From Bin5 sp965242905 (lineage in GTDB: Bacteria > Chloroflexota > Anaerolineae > Caldilineales > Caldilineaceae): a stretch of 64,000 nt of DNA. This document shows positions 52,312 to 61,019 of the stretch, in pieces. Each line of letters starts with the position of its first letter. Within the stretch, counting starts at the first letter, position 1. The translations under genes and the position numbers were made by a program. Under the pieces are notes generated by a model, which was not told where the DNA came from, ran no database searches, and saw only the letters and a list, made by a program, of their open reading frames with translations. The DNA is taken from NCBI GenBank assembly GCA_965242905.1, contig CBDETM010000002.1, positions 248,001-312,000 of the forward strand, in the 5' to 3' direction.

Positions 52312-52507
52312 GGGAATTGCTCCTGTGGCGGAATACAGGAATTATCGTTCACTGTGCGATGTGTGTCAAGCCTTTCAGCGTGTTCGGGTGCATCCCTGAT
52401 TTGGGGTGGGAACAGTCTGGCGGGGAATCGGCGCCGGCGGTGGCTGGCGTTGTATACCGTCTTTGAGCGAGACGCAGTGCAGGCGCAAGGCCGGCACGTA
52501 CGGGGAC

Positions 52508-52702
52508 CTGATGGGACGGGCGGGACGCGGTCGGGCTGGACACCTTCGGTTAGGCACCTGTCACCAATATCGACACGAGGCCGAATTGGCGTGTTGTAGG
52601 AGAGGGGGCGTTGCGGGGGCGGAGCCCCCGCACAAGGGAGGGCCGACTAGGCCCGACCGCCCAAACTGCAGTGGTCAGTGGTTAGTGGTCAGTGGTCAGA
52701 GG
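52508..52702 (+). repeat. dispersed ~190-bp repeat, copy 4
   Basis: Full-length: CTGATGGGACGGGCGGGACG, TGTTGTAGGAGAGGGGGCG, perfect GCGGGGGCGGAGCCCCCGC hairpin, GGGCCGACTAGGCCCGACCG and GTGGTCAGTGGTCAGAGG tail. Like copy 1 it is preceded by a REP-like palindrome. Confidence 0.85.
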
Positions 52703-52814
52703 AGGCGCTTCACCTACTTCAGGGTTGAAAGCGGATTGGATATGGCTCCGTTGCTACATGGGGGAAGGGGAAGTTTTGCCCTTGTATTGGGATGCACGCA
52801 TCTTGCCTTCTCGA

Positions 52815-52843
52815 TTGACATATGACGGTTGCTGTGCTTTTAT
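52815..52843 (+). promoter_or_regulatory. candidate promoter of the SpoIIE-like phosphatase gene
   Basis: TTGACA (52815-52820), 17 bp, TTTTAT (52838-52843) preceded by TGC (extended -10). The start is about 130 nt upstream of the ATG at 52983. Confidence 0.5.
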
Positions 52844-52982
52844 GGCGGGCACATGGGGAGACAGCATTGTCACTTCAACGGGCGGACCTGATGGCGTTGC
52901 ACATGTCACTCATCGACACGAATTGCCCTAGAGAAAGCGGACGTTTGAGAACCGCCCTTCCATTGGGAGGCCGCGCCGAGAG

Positions 52983-53720
52983 ATGAACCGAATTGAGATA
53001 CAAATCGCGGTTGCCAAGGTGTCAAAGTACGCGTCCAGCGAGAGTGGGGACACGGTTGAGGTCGTGGAGCGTCCTCACGGCGGGATCAGTATCGTGGTCT
53101 CTGACGGTCAGCGAAGTGGACGCAGCGCGAAGGCGATCAGCAATGTAGTGGCGCGGAAGGCGATGAGCCTGATTGCCGAGGGGGTGCGGGACGGGGCGGT
53201 TGCGCGTGCGACGCACGATTATTTGCGGACGAATCGGGGGGGAAAGGTCAGCGCGGAGCTGGTCATTGCGAGCGTTGACCTGGTTACGGAGACGCTGGTA
53301 CTCAGCCGTAACAGTCGTTGTCCCGTTTTGGTACAGAGGGATGGCGGGACGGAGTGGTTGGACGAAGAGTGCGACGCTATTGGGATTTACCGCAATACGA
53401 AACCAAATATCGTAGAACTTCCGCTCGAGCCTGGTTTGACGGCGGTTGTATTTACCGATGGGATTTGGAGCGCCGGGCACCGAAGCGGCGGCGCGATGGA
53501 TGTTGCGGGTGCGGCCTGTTTGAACGAAGGAAGCGAGAAGAGCAGAGATGTTGGTGTGGGAGAGAATACCGCAAAGGGGATAGCCGATCGCGTCCTGGAA
53601 GCGGCGCTTGAACTGGATAACGGACGGCCAAGAGACGACTCGACTGTCCTTGTGATCAGGGTTGGTTCGCATCAGTGGGAGCAGAAGATCCGCAGGATGG
53701 AGATTTCTCTGCCCGTTTAG
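52983..53720 (+). CDS. SpoIIE/PP2C-like serine phosphatase
   Basis: 245 aa. Metal-binding motifs of the PP2C/SpoIIE fold: IVVSDGQRSGRSA near residue 37, VVFTDGIWSAG about 155-165, and RPRDDSTVLVIRV near the C-terminus. The GxG style DG..G is present but the Asp of the N-terminal metal site in many PP2Cs (DGMGG) reads DGQRSG, so one family-specific change exists. Stand-alone catalytic domain without sensor. It probably dephosphorylates an anti-anti-sigma or similar protein. It is followed by a P-loop gene. Confidence 0.82.
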   Translation: MNRIEIQIAVAKVSKYASSESGDTVEVVERPHGGISIVVSDGQRSGRSAKAISNVVARKAMSLIAEGVRDGAVARATHDYLRTNRGGKVSAELVIASVDLVTETLVLSRNSRCPVLVQRDGGTEWLDEECDAIGIYRNTKPNIVELPLEPGLTAVVFTDGIWSAGHRSGGAMDVAGAACLNEGSEKSRDVGVGENTAKGIADRVLEAALELDNGRPRDDSTVLVIRVGSHQWEQKIRRMEISLPV

Positions 53721-53767
53721 GGTATCCCGGGCCTTGCAGGATGTATTGCGGCTCATACCGACCGCCA

Positions 53768-54199
53768 ATGGGGGCGGTACAAGTGAATTTGGACCTTGTC
53801 AAAATTGTAGGTGTTAGCGCGGCCGGCAAATCGACACTTGTGGCCGGTTTGAGGGGGCTGGGCTACAATGCCCGCCCCGTTGCCCAGGAGCACAGCCAGG
53901 TGCCTGACATGTGGCAGCGTATCCGGCCGCCAAACTGGCTGATATTTCTAGATGCGGATCTGGCGGCCCAAGGTGAGCGGCGTCCTGACGTCAGTTGGGA
54001 CGAGCCTTGGCGCCTAACCGAATTGGAACGGCTGGCGCATGCGCGGACCCATGCGGACCTGGTCATCGACACCAGCCTTCTTTCGCCTGAGAGCGTGTTG
54101 GACCGGGCGGTCAGTTTTCTGCGGGTGAGGCGCGTTGAGGCGGCTTCTGAGCCGCTGGTGGAGTTGCCGCGGACGGGCAGTGTCTGGCATCAGGACTGA
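53768..54199 (+). CDS. P-loop NTPase, small kinase-like
   Basis: 143 aa from the ATG at 53768; a GTG at codon 6 (53783) is also usable. Walker A is GVSAAGKST (residues 14-22). LIFLDADLAAQGERRPDVSW suggests a Walker B Asp about residue 56, and HADLVIDTS a following acidic strand. Size and layout recall small kinases of the gluconate/adenylylsulfate type, or a nucleotide-binding chaperone. Substrate unknown. It follows the phosphatase gene by 47 bp and may share its function. Confidence 0.65.
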   Translation: MGAVQVNLDLVKIVGVSAAGKSTLVAGLRGLGYNARPVAQEHSQVPDMWQRIRPPNWLIFLDADLAAQGERRPDVSWDEPWRLTELERLAHARTHADLVIDTSLLSPESVLDRAVSFLRVRRVEAASEPLVELPRTGSVWHQD

Positions 54200-54404
54200 C
54201 AGAAGCACTCGCACAGACGGCGGCTTTTCCTATTTTTCTGACTTAGAATACTTGGGGGAGATGGGGCCGTTGTGAATTTCGGATAAGTGTGGGACGCAGC
54301 AGCATGCATGGGCTGCGGCCCAACTCGAGACTTGCCATCGCAGGAGAGAAGGAAGCACAGATTCGCATGATTTTCGGTACCAGGATTTAGAGAGGACTAC
54401 GTCA

Positions 54405-54896
54405 ATGTCAATTCAGTCTGCAGAAAGGTTGTTTGCCTTCAACAGGTGGGCCTGGAACCGAGTTTTTCTGAGTTTGGAGGCGCTTCCGGAAGAGGAGTAT
54501 TTCGCTGAACGCCCCTTCTTCTGGCACTCCCTTCATGGCCTGGCGGTCCACGGATTCAGTTCTGAGCGGAACTGGCTGCTCCGATCGCGGGATGCAATCT
54601 CGCCGCGTCCGGCGACAGCAGGGCAGTTCCCGACGTTTACAGCCTTACACGATTCCTGGGAACCATTGTGGGAAGCGTGGCAAGATTATCTCAGTTCGCT
54701 GACACCGAATGCGTTAGCGAGCTCGGTCCAGTATCGGAGTGATTCTAGTGAGGGGTTCAGCATTTCACTGGAAGACGTCTTGCGCCATGTCGTAAATCAC
54801 GGTACAGAGCACCGGAGCCAGATGACACCTGTGCTGGCACAGTTGGGATATCCGACCGAGCCTCTTGACTTTGCCTATTTTGCCATGGGCGGGTAA
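54405..54896 (+). CDS. DinB-family protein 1
   Basis: 163 aa four-helix bundle. Metal His residues: His in LHGLAVHGFSSERNWL (about 48) and the pair in RHVVNHGTEHRSQM (about 131-139), the usual DinB/YfiT triad. DinB-like proteins bind a divalent metal and some are thiol-dependent transferases. Starts at ATG 54405 behind AGAGAGGAC. Shares over half its residues with the second DinB gene 0.5 kb downstream, so they are tandem paralogues. Confidence 0.85.
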   Translation: MSIQSAERLFAFNRWAWNRVFLSLEALPEEEYFAERPFFWHSLHGLAVHGFSSERNWLLRSRDAISPRPATAGQFPTFTALHDSWEPLWEAWQDYLSSLTPNALASSVQYRSDSSEGFSISLEDVLRHVVNHGTEHRSQMTPVLAQLGYPTEPLDFAYFAMGG

Positions 54897-55429
54897 TCGT
54901 GGGACTGGAAGCCTTGGTTTGACGGGAAGGTGGTTGAATGGCGGGGCGCATACTTTTTCAGATGGCATTTGTGATTGACACAGCCCTGAAGCCCGGAGGA
55001 GAACGATATCCGGAAGTCAGCAGGATTGAGTCGGAAGACGGAACCGAGACGCATAGGGGGTATAGTACCGGCTGCCTCGCGTAACTCACTCCCGACAGCT
55101 GCCTCCTCTTCACTGCAGGTAACCTGAAGACGACAGTCGTCTTCTTTCGACTTCGCAACGGTCAGTCGGTACTTGGCACCTTGGTGCGGGCGCCGAAAAG
55201 GAAAGCGCTTGGCAAAAGAACAGCCCCAGATCTTACAGAGAAGGTTGACAATTCAGTGTGTGCGTGCTATACACTCTGCGTGGTTGCTGTGCGCGCCGGC
55301 CATGTGGGAATGAGGCAGGCCATGCAAGCCCCATGCCCCACCGACTCACTCAGATATGGGTAATAGCGACAGTGCGGGAAAGCCGCATCTGAGCGCGACT
55401 TGCAATCTCCTTGTGAAAGGATAAGACAG
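54897..55429. other. intergenic region with promoter
   Basis: No gene seen. A strong promoter lies at 55245-55273. The earlier part (54900-55200) has a GACAGTCGTCTTCTTTCGACT stretch with small dyads only. Confidence 0.55.
55245..55273 (+). promoter_or_regulatory. consensus promoter before the second DinB gene and iol genes
   Basis: TTGACA (55245-55250), 17 bp, TATACA (55268-55273) with TGC extended -10. Transcription would start near 55280 and could continue through dinB2 into iolB, since only 33 bp separate them. Confidence 0.75.
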
Positions 55430-55927
55430 ATGTCTGTTCATTCAACAGGCAGGCTATTTGAATACAATAAGTGGGCTTGGCGAAGGGTGTTTCCCAGTTT
55501 GGAAGCGCTCACGGATGAGGAGTACTTTGCCGAACGTCCCTTTTTCTGGGAGTCGCTGCACGGGCTGGCTGCTCACGGCTACGGTGCTGAGCGAGTGTGG
55601 CTGCAAAGGATTGGAGGCCAAAGCCCTGCGAGTTTGCCGGCCGCGTCGGAGTTTGCTTCCTTCGCTGAACTGCGGACGGCGTGGGAATCACTGTGGAGCG
55701 AATGGCAGGATTATGTTGACTCGTTGACGGCAAAAGGGCTCGAAGAGTCTCTCCATTACCGCGTCTCTGAAGGCAATGAGATGGAGATAAGGATGGATGA
55801 TGTTCTGCGGCACGTGTTCAACCATGCGACTGAGCACCGCAGCCAGATGACTCCGGTACTGGCCCAGTTGGGGCATCCAACGGAGCCGCTCGACTATGGT
55901 CGATTTGCGGCGACGAACAGGCTGTGA
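55430..55927 (+). CDS. DinB-family protein 2
   Basis: 165 aa from the ATG at 55430; 10 codons upstream are unlikely. Near-identical plan to DinB 1: GRLFEYNKWAWRRVFPSLEAL, then ERPFFWESLHGLAAHGYGAE with the first His, and RHVFNHATEHRSQMTPVLAQ with the other two. Divergence from its paralogue is even along the length, so the duplication is old. It lies 33 bp before iolB in the same direction. Confidence 0.85.
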   Translation: MSVHSTGRLFEYNKWAWRRVFPSLEALTDEEYFAERPFFWESLHGLAAHGYGAERVWLQRIGGQSPASLPAASEFASFAELRTAWESLWSEWQDYVDSLTAKGLEESLHYRVSEGNEMEIRMDDVLRHVFNHATEHRSQMTPVLAQLGHPTEPLDYGRFAATNRL

Positions 55928-55960
55928 GAGCCGGGTTCCTGACCGAAGTAAGGAAAGAAG

Positions 55961-56854
55961 GTGAAAATGCGATACACGGCAGAAAGCGTGCTGATAAAGC
56001 CAGAGTCCGACAGTGAGGACAAAGATCTCATCCTCACGGTGACTCCCCAGAGCGCCGGCTGGGAGTACATTTCATTTCAGGCGAGGCGGCTAGGGGATGG
56101 CGGGACCTGGTCCTTCGACACTGGCGAAAACGAGTTTGCTTTTGTCAATCTGACGGGACGCTACCGAGTCGAGAGCAGCAGAGGTAGTTGGGACGGCATT
56201 GGCGGAAGGACGGATGTATTCAGCGGCGGTGCGCACGCCCTTTATCTTCCGCGACAGACCAGTTTGACGGTCACGGCGGAGGAGGCGGGGGAGTTTGCAG
56301 CCACATGGGTGCCGACGTCTGAGGACCACGAACCGTGGTTGATCAGGCCGGAAGACGTGGCGATAAGCATAAGAGGCGGCGACAACGTCAGCCGTCAGAT
56401 CAATGATTTGCTGCCTCCCGGTTCGCCGGTGCACAGGATAGTGCTTGTGGAGGTCTACACGCCGAGCGGCAATTGGAGCAGTTATCCGCCGCATAAGCAC
56501 GACGTCCATATAGAGGACGAGGCTGGCGAGCTGATCGAGGCGGACCTGGAGGAAGTTTACTTCTACCGGATCGACCGGAAGGAGGGATTTGCCTACCAGC
56601 GAGTTTATACCGACGAAAACTCGCCTATGCACGCGGCGGGCAATCCTATCGATGCGCTGGTCCGGGTTGGGCACAATGAGGCGGTGCTGGTGCCGGAGGG
56701 GTATCATCCTGTGGTGAGCATGCCCGGGTACACGACGTATTATCTGAACGTGCTGGCGGGCAGTGCGCAGAGTCTTGCCAATCAGGAGGACCCGGATTAC
56801 GGGTGGGTGAAGGAGAAGTATAGCGGCGTGGATGATCGCTTGCCGTTGTACTGA
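55961..56854 (+). CDS. iolB: 5-deoxy-glucuronate isomerase
   Basis: 297 aa cupin-type isomerase of myo-inositol catabolism: converts 5-deoxy-D-glucuronate to 2-deoxy-5-keto-D-gluconate. Metal ligands are in SYPPHKHD (His/His), and the EVYFYRIDRKEGFAYQRVY and HPVVSMPGY segments are diagnostic. The GTG start at 55961 follows AAGGAAAG; an ATG two codons later is also possible. First gene of the iol set. Its product is the substrate of IolC, whose gene follows after about 70 bp. Confidence 0.93.
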   Translation: MKMRYTAESVLIKPESDSEDKDLILTVTPQSAGWEYISFQARRLGDGGTWSFDTGENEFAFVNLTGRYRVESSRGSWDGIGGRTDVFSGGAHALYLPRQTSLTVTAEEAGEFAATWVPTSEDHEPWLIRPEDVAISIRGGDNVSRQINDLLPPGSPVHRIVLVEVYTPSGNWSSYPPHKHDVHIEDEAGELIEADLEEVYFYRIDRKEGFAYQRVYTDENSPMHAAGNPIDALVRVGHNEAVLVPEGYHPVVSMPGYTTYYLNVLAGSAQSLANQEDPDYGWVKEKYSGVDDRLPLY

Positions 56855-56925
56855 CATTGGGTAGGGTGGACGATGACGGTGACGGGTTGGGCAACTCCGA
56901 GACGAGGTCAGAGGAAGCAAGGAAG

Positions 56926-57951
56926 ATGACAACTGACAGTGAAGTGAGAAGGTACGACTCGCTGCACATGGGGCGCTCTTCGATCGACCTATATAGCAAC
57001 GACGTCGGTGCGCCTTTTGCGGAGATCGGCAGCTTCGCGGCGTATGTGGGCGGCTCTCCGACCAACATCAGCGTGGGCGGGGCCAGGCTGGGCCTGAAGA
57101 CGGCGCTTGTTACCGGTCTAGGTGAGGACCCGGTCGGGGATTTCATCGCCGACTTTCTGGAGAAGGAGGGCGTGGATTTCAGCTACAGCCCGCGTAAGCC
57201 GGGGCACCGGACCAGTGCGGTTGTGCTGGGCATCGAACCGCCGGACAAGTTTCCACTGGTGTATTACCGCGAGAACTGCGCCGACATCGAGCTGACGATT
57301 GACGACGTGCTGGCTGCGCCTGTTGCCGATGCGAAGGTGTTCCAGTTTGCGGGTACGAATTTGAGCAAGGAGCCGAGCCGCAGCTCGACGATGTTTGGGG
57401 CGGAGTATTCGCAGCAGGTGGGTACGACCGTCATTTTCGATCTGGATTTCCGGCCCGATCAGTGGCATGACCCGCGGGCGTTCGGCGTGGTCGCGCGTTC
57501 TGTGCTACCCAATGTTGACGTTGTCATCGGTACGGAGGATGAGATCAATGCGGCGGTGCTCAGCGATGCCAGTCAGATGTCGTTGACGCACTCGCAGGTG
57601 TCGGATGCGAAGGTGGAAGGCGACGTCGAGTCGGCAATCGGCTGGCTGCTGGAGCTGGGGCCGCAGGCGGTGGTCGAGAAGGTGGGGGCGCTGGGTTCGC
57701 GGGTGCATTTGGCTGGTGGAGAGGTTCTTGAGGCGCCCGGTTTTCCGGTCGAGATTTACAATATTCTGGGGGCGGGCGATGCGTTCGGGGCCGGGTTCAT
57801 TTACGGGTTCGTGAATGACTGGGGCTGGCAGAGGTCGGCGCGGCTGGGGAATGCCTGTGGGGCGATGGTGGTGCTGGCGCATGGGTGTGCGAACTTTATG
57901 CCGACGTATGATGAGGTGATGGCTTTTGTAGAGGAGCGGGGTGGGTTATGA
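56926..57951 (+). CDS. iolC: 5-dehydro-2-deoxygluconokinase (PfkB family)
   Basis: 341 aa from the ATG at 56926 with AAGGAAG upstream. PfkB sugar kinase: GGSPTNISVGGARLG near the N-terminus and the C-terminal anion-hole motif GAGDAFGAGFIYG with catalytic Asp. The start (MGRSSIDLYSNDVGAPF) matches IolC. It phosphorylates 2-deoxy-5-keto-gluconate. It is followed by the ATPase/TOPRIM-like module rather than another iol gene. Confidence 0.92.
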   Translation: MTTDSEVRRYDSLHMGRSSIDLYSNDVGAPFAEIGSFAAYVGGSPTNISVGGARLGLKTALVTGLGEDPVGDFIADFLEKEGVDFSYSPRKPGHRTSAVVLGIEPPDKFPLVYYRENCADIELTIDDVLAAPVADAKVFQFAGTNLSKEPSRSSTMFGAEYSQQVGTTVIFDLDFRPDQWHDPRAFGVVARSVLPNVDVVIGTEDEINAAVLSDASQMSLTHSQVSDAKVEGDVESAIGWLLELGPQAVVEKVGALGSRVHLAGGEVLEAPGFPVEIYNILGAGDAFGAGFIYGFVNDWGWQRSARLGNACGAMVVLAHGCANFMPTYDEVMAFVEERGGL

Positions 57952-58047
57952 GTCGTGACCACATAAAGCCCAGGACCGCGGCAGCTTTGCCCAACAGTGC
58001 GCCGTAGAGGCATCGAGAAATGTGGATGTCTATCAGATGAGGATTCG

Positions 58048-59364
58048 ATGAGTACGATTTCAGTTTCAAGGGTAAGCACAGAAAACTACAAGAACATTCA
58101 CCTGACAGAAGGGATGGATCTTGGCTCATTGACAGTTCTCATTGGCGCAAACGGGTCGGGGAAAAGCAATGTGTTATCACTTTTGCAGTTTCTTCAGGAA
58201 AGCTTAGCTGGCGTTGAGACTGATGACCAAAGGGGGCGAACAAAGTTTGAAAACGCAGTTTCCCAGTTAGGCGGCTCAAGAATTTTGGATGGGACAGTGG
58301 ACGCGCCTGCCAAAGTGAGTGTTGAATATCAATTCGCCCTAGAGAAAAGGCAATTTTCTCTAGGAATCGAACTCCTGGTTCCCCGGTCCCATCACAAGGT
58401 AGTAGTGGAACGAGAGTTTCTCGACAGCGGTAGCGGATACACAAGTCCCCCTGACTACTACAGAGTGGAGGGCGGTGCAACTGATGGCAGTGGCTCCGGC
58501 GTCATTTCCGTCTATGACCATCCTTACACCGTTTCAAAAGCAATGGTGAGCCCAGATACACACTTGGAAAGTATTCAAGACATTCCAAACAATGAACTCG
58601 CGTTGTCCGCAATGCCCCGTATACTTGAATCCAGTAGTTTTGCACCTGATAAGGTTCCCCTGTACGGACCTCGCGGCATGATATTGGATTCTTCCGTTTC
58701 GTGGAGATTCTATAACGCAAACAGTATGAACATAAATATGATAAAGTTTTCTGAACCTAAACTGGGCAGGTCAGATCTTTTTGTTTCTCCTTCAGGTGAA
58801 AACTTGGTGCTTGTCTTATACAACTTGTTTCACGAAGACTTCGAATTTGAAGAATCGCTTAATCAATACGTTAGGGAAATCTTGCCGGAAACCAGGAAAA
58901 TACGTGCCCTGGCTCAAGGAAGAAATTCGGTATTCTTTGAGTGGCATGTTGAAGGCTGTGCCGAGCCATTCTTCCTGGACGAAATGTCGGATGGGTCGGT
59001 AAGAATGTTGTGTTGGGCCGTAATTCTCAATTCTCCCAGACTCCCGTCTCTGATTGTAATCGACGAACCTGAGCTTGGCATTCACCCCGCCTGGATGCAA
59101 ATACTGGCGGAGTGGATCAAGAGAGCGGCGCAGAAGACTCAGTTGATAGTAACCACGCACAGTCCGGATCTGCTAGATTGTTTCACAGACCAACTATATG
59201 AAAGCGGCTACATTTATACCTTTGACAGAGATCCCGCGAGTAAGAGTCATTTTGTCCCTAAGCGATTAAGCGAGAGTGCCTTGTCCGGATGGCTTGAAGA
59301 GGGGTGGCAGGTCGGGGACCTATACAGAGTTGGTAATCCCGCGGTTGGGGGGTGGCCTTGGTAG
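58048..59364 (+). CDS. AAA/ABC-type ATPase of a two-gene conflict-like module
   Basis: 438 aa from the ATG at 58048 with TGAGGA upstream. RecF/SMC-type ATPase: Walker A GANGSGKS (33-40), signature-like DEMSDGSVRML, Walker B LIVIDEPELGIHP (about 335-347), and VTTHSPDLLD as the H-loop. A long insert (60-300) is unlike canonical repair enzymes. Such ATPases pair with TOPRIM/OLD or DUF4276 nucleases in anti-phage modules; the next gene is exactly that type and overlaps by 13 bp. The region is visibly lower in GC than the neighbouring iol genes, consistent with transfer. Confidence 0.83.
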   Translation: MSTISVSRVSTENYKNIHLTEGMDLGSLTVLIGANGSGKSNVLSLLQFLQESLAGVETDDQRGRTKFENAVSQLGGSRILDGTVDAPAKVSVEYQFALEKRQFSLGIELLVPRSHHKVVVEREFLDSGSGYTSPPDYYRVEGGATDGSGSGVISVYDHPYTVSKAMVSPDTHLESIQDIPNNELALSAMPRILESSSFAPDKVPLYGPRGMILDSSVSWRFYNANSMNINMIKFSEPKLGRSDLFVSPSGENLVLVLYNLFHEDFEFEESLNQYVREILPETRKIRALAQGRNSVFFEWHVEGCAEPFFLDEMSDGSVRMLCWAVILNSPRLPSLIVIDEPELGIHPAWMQILAEWIKRAAQKTQLIVTTHSPDLLDCFTDQLYESGYIYTFDRDPASKSHFVPKRLSESALSGWLEEGWQVGDLYRVGNPAVGGWPW

Positions 59365-60050
59365 TTTGGGTTTTTTCGGGAGGAGGAGAATCGGAAGTTA
59401 GAGGATTGATACCACTGCTCGAAAGAGTCCGCCCAGATTTCATTTTCGAACGCAAATCGCCAGTCAGAAGGAAGCCTGGTCCACGTCCGTCGGATGAACC
59501 TGGTTATGGGAGAACAGGAAGGAGCCACGCGCAGCTACTAGAGAAGCTGCTCTTTGAGTCACTAAACGCAGGTGGATTTTGTGATGTCATTCTCGTAATC
59601 GATGACCTTGACTGCCACGACGCCAGCGAAAGGCGAGAGCTTTTCGCCTCATCAATTGGAAAGGTAGAACAGGCGGCCAGCATTTCATTCTTTATTGGAT
59701 TTGCCTCACCAGAAATTGAAGCGTGGATCGTTGCCGATTAGGACGGCAGTGTTGCCTCCGATCCGGATTTTCGGGGTTGTCATGGCCAGATGCGTCATTG
59801 GCTAAGCACCCAGAAGGCTGTTCCCTTCAGCCGACCCGAGACATTTGGTGTTTTTGACGAGGAGAGGGGTTCTTGTCGTGACAAGCTCTCCGACGCGATT
59901 GTCGAAGCTTCATTGGAATGCGGCGCAAAGTCCCGGTATTCCAAAGGCATCCATACAGCAAGGTTTTTGAGACAGATTTCGCCTGAGGTTGTGAGTGTCA
60001 AGTGTCCGCTATTCAGAGAGCTGTATATTCGCTTAACCATGGATGACTAG
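59352..60050 (+). pseudogene. DUF4276/TOPRIM-like nuclease partner with an internal TAG
   Basis: One 233-codon frame starting at GTG 59352 and ending at TAG 60048-60050, broken by a single TAG at 59739-59741 (after WIVAD). Family features on both sides: VVWVFSGGGESEVRGL (acidic TOPRIM-like start), ILVIDDLDCHD (DxD), PEIEAWIVAD (diagnostic), then DGSVASDPDF and FLRQISPEVVSVKCPLF. Only one base change separates it from an intact gene. Together with the overlapping ATPase it would form an ATP-gated nuclease pair. It may be truly disabled, read through, or a sequencing error. Confidence 0.75.
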
Positions 60051-60062
60051 GATTGGGAACAA

Positions 60063-60962
60063 ATGAAAGTACGAATTGCGACGGCCCCCGTATCGTGGGG
60101 CGTGTTGATGAAGGACACGCCGAACGTTCCTCCTTATAGCCAGGTTCTTGATGAGATTCGGGAGGCCGGTTATGTAGGGACGGAGTTGGGTCCTTATGGC
60201 TACCTGCCATTCGATGTTCCGAAGCTGCGCGACGACCTGGAGCGGCGGGGGCTTACGCTGACGTCGGCATTTACGATTTTCAATTTCCTGGCCGGGAAGG
60301 ATGACGAGACGGTCTACCGAGAGGCGCTGGAGACGGCAGAGGTGCTTGCGGCGATGGGCTGCGATTACATTGTTCTGTCGGATGTTCTTTTTGTGGTGGA
60401 GAACCGGGGCGGGCGGGCAGGACGGATACGGCGTGAGGACTCGCTTAGTGACGCCGAGTGGGACCAGGCTGCCGAGAATGTGAACGCCTTTGCCAAGGTT
60501 GTGCATGACGAGTACGGCATGAGGTGTGCGGCTCACCCGCACGTGGGCGGATACCTGGAGACCGACTTTGAAATCGACGCGCTGCTTGAGCGCACTGATC
60601 CTAAACTGGTCGGTCTCTGCTTTGATATGGCGCACATTGCTTACGGCGGGGGCGATCCGGTGGCGGTGCTGGACAAGTGGCGGGACCGTACGTGGTATCT
60701 GCACATCAAGGAGTGCGACGGACGCGTCCGCGAAGAGGTAATCGGGCGAGAGGGCGATTACTACGATGGTGTTTCGTCCGGCGTCTTTCCGGAACTGGGC
60801 AAAGGGACCGTTGACTGGCAAGGGATCAACCGCATCTTGCACGAGATGGACTTTGACGGCTGGGGCACAGTCGAGCAGGATATACTGCCGGGAATCGGGA
60901 TCGACGCTCTGGCAAGCGCGAGGGGTAACAGGGCGTTTCTGCGCGAGAGTCTCGGATGGTAA
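60063..60962 (+). CDS. iolE: IolE-like inosose dehydratase / sugar isomerase (TIM barrel)
   Basis: 299 aa xylose-isomerase-like barrel. Typical of IolE: APVSWGVL at the N-terminus, GYVGTELGPYGYLP, AHPHVGGYLET (metal His) and CFDMAHIAYGGGDP. HIKECDGRV and GWGTVEQD complete the metal site. IolE dehydrates 2-keto-myo-inositol. It sits 12 bp after the TOPRIM-like gene, so iolC and iolE were probably adjacent before the module entered. No iolD or iolG is in the window. Confidence 0.88.
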   Translation: MKVRIATAPVSWGVLMKDTPNVPPYSQVLDEIREAGYVGTELGPYGYLPFDVPKLRDDLERRGLTLTSAFTIFNFLAGKDDETVYREALETAEVLAAMGCDYIVLSDVLFVVENRGGRAGRIRREDSLSDAEWDQAAENVNAFAKVVHDEYGMRCAAHPHVGGYLETDFEIDALLERTDPKLVGLCFDMAHIAYGGGDPVAVLDKWRDRTWYLHIKECDGRVREEVIGREGDYYDGVSSGVFPELGKGTVDWQGINRILHEMDFDGWGTVEQDILPGIGIDALASARGNRAFLRESLGW

Positions 60963-61019
60963 TAGAGAAGGACCGTAGTTGAAGCGTGACAGAAGGTGCC
61001 ATCGACTCAGCAGAGTGTT

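Larger units (their letters stand above)
52312..52982. other. intergenic region with palindrome, repeat copy 4 and a promoter
   Basis: Holds a REP-like palindrome at 52478-52505, repeat copy 4 and the promoter at 52815-52843. No gene otherwise. Confidence 0.6.
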
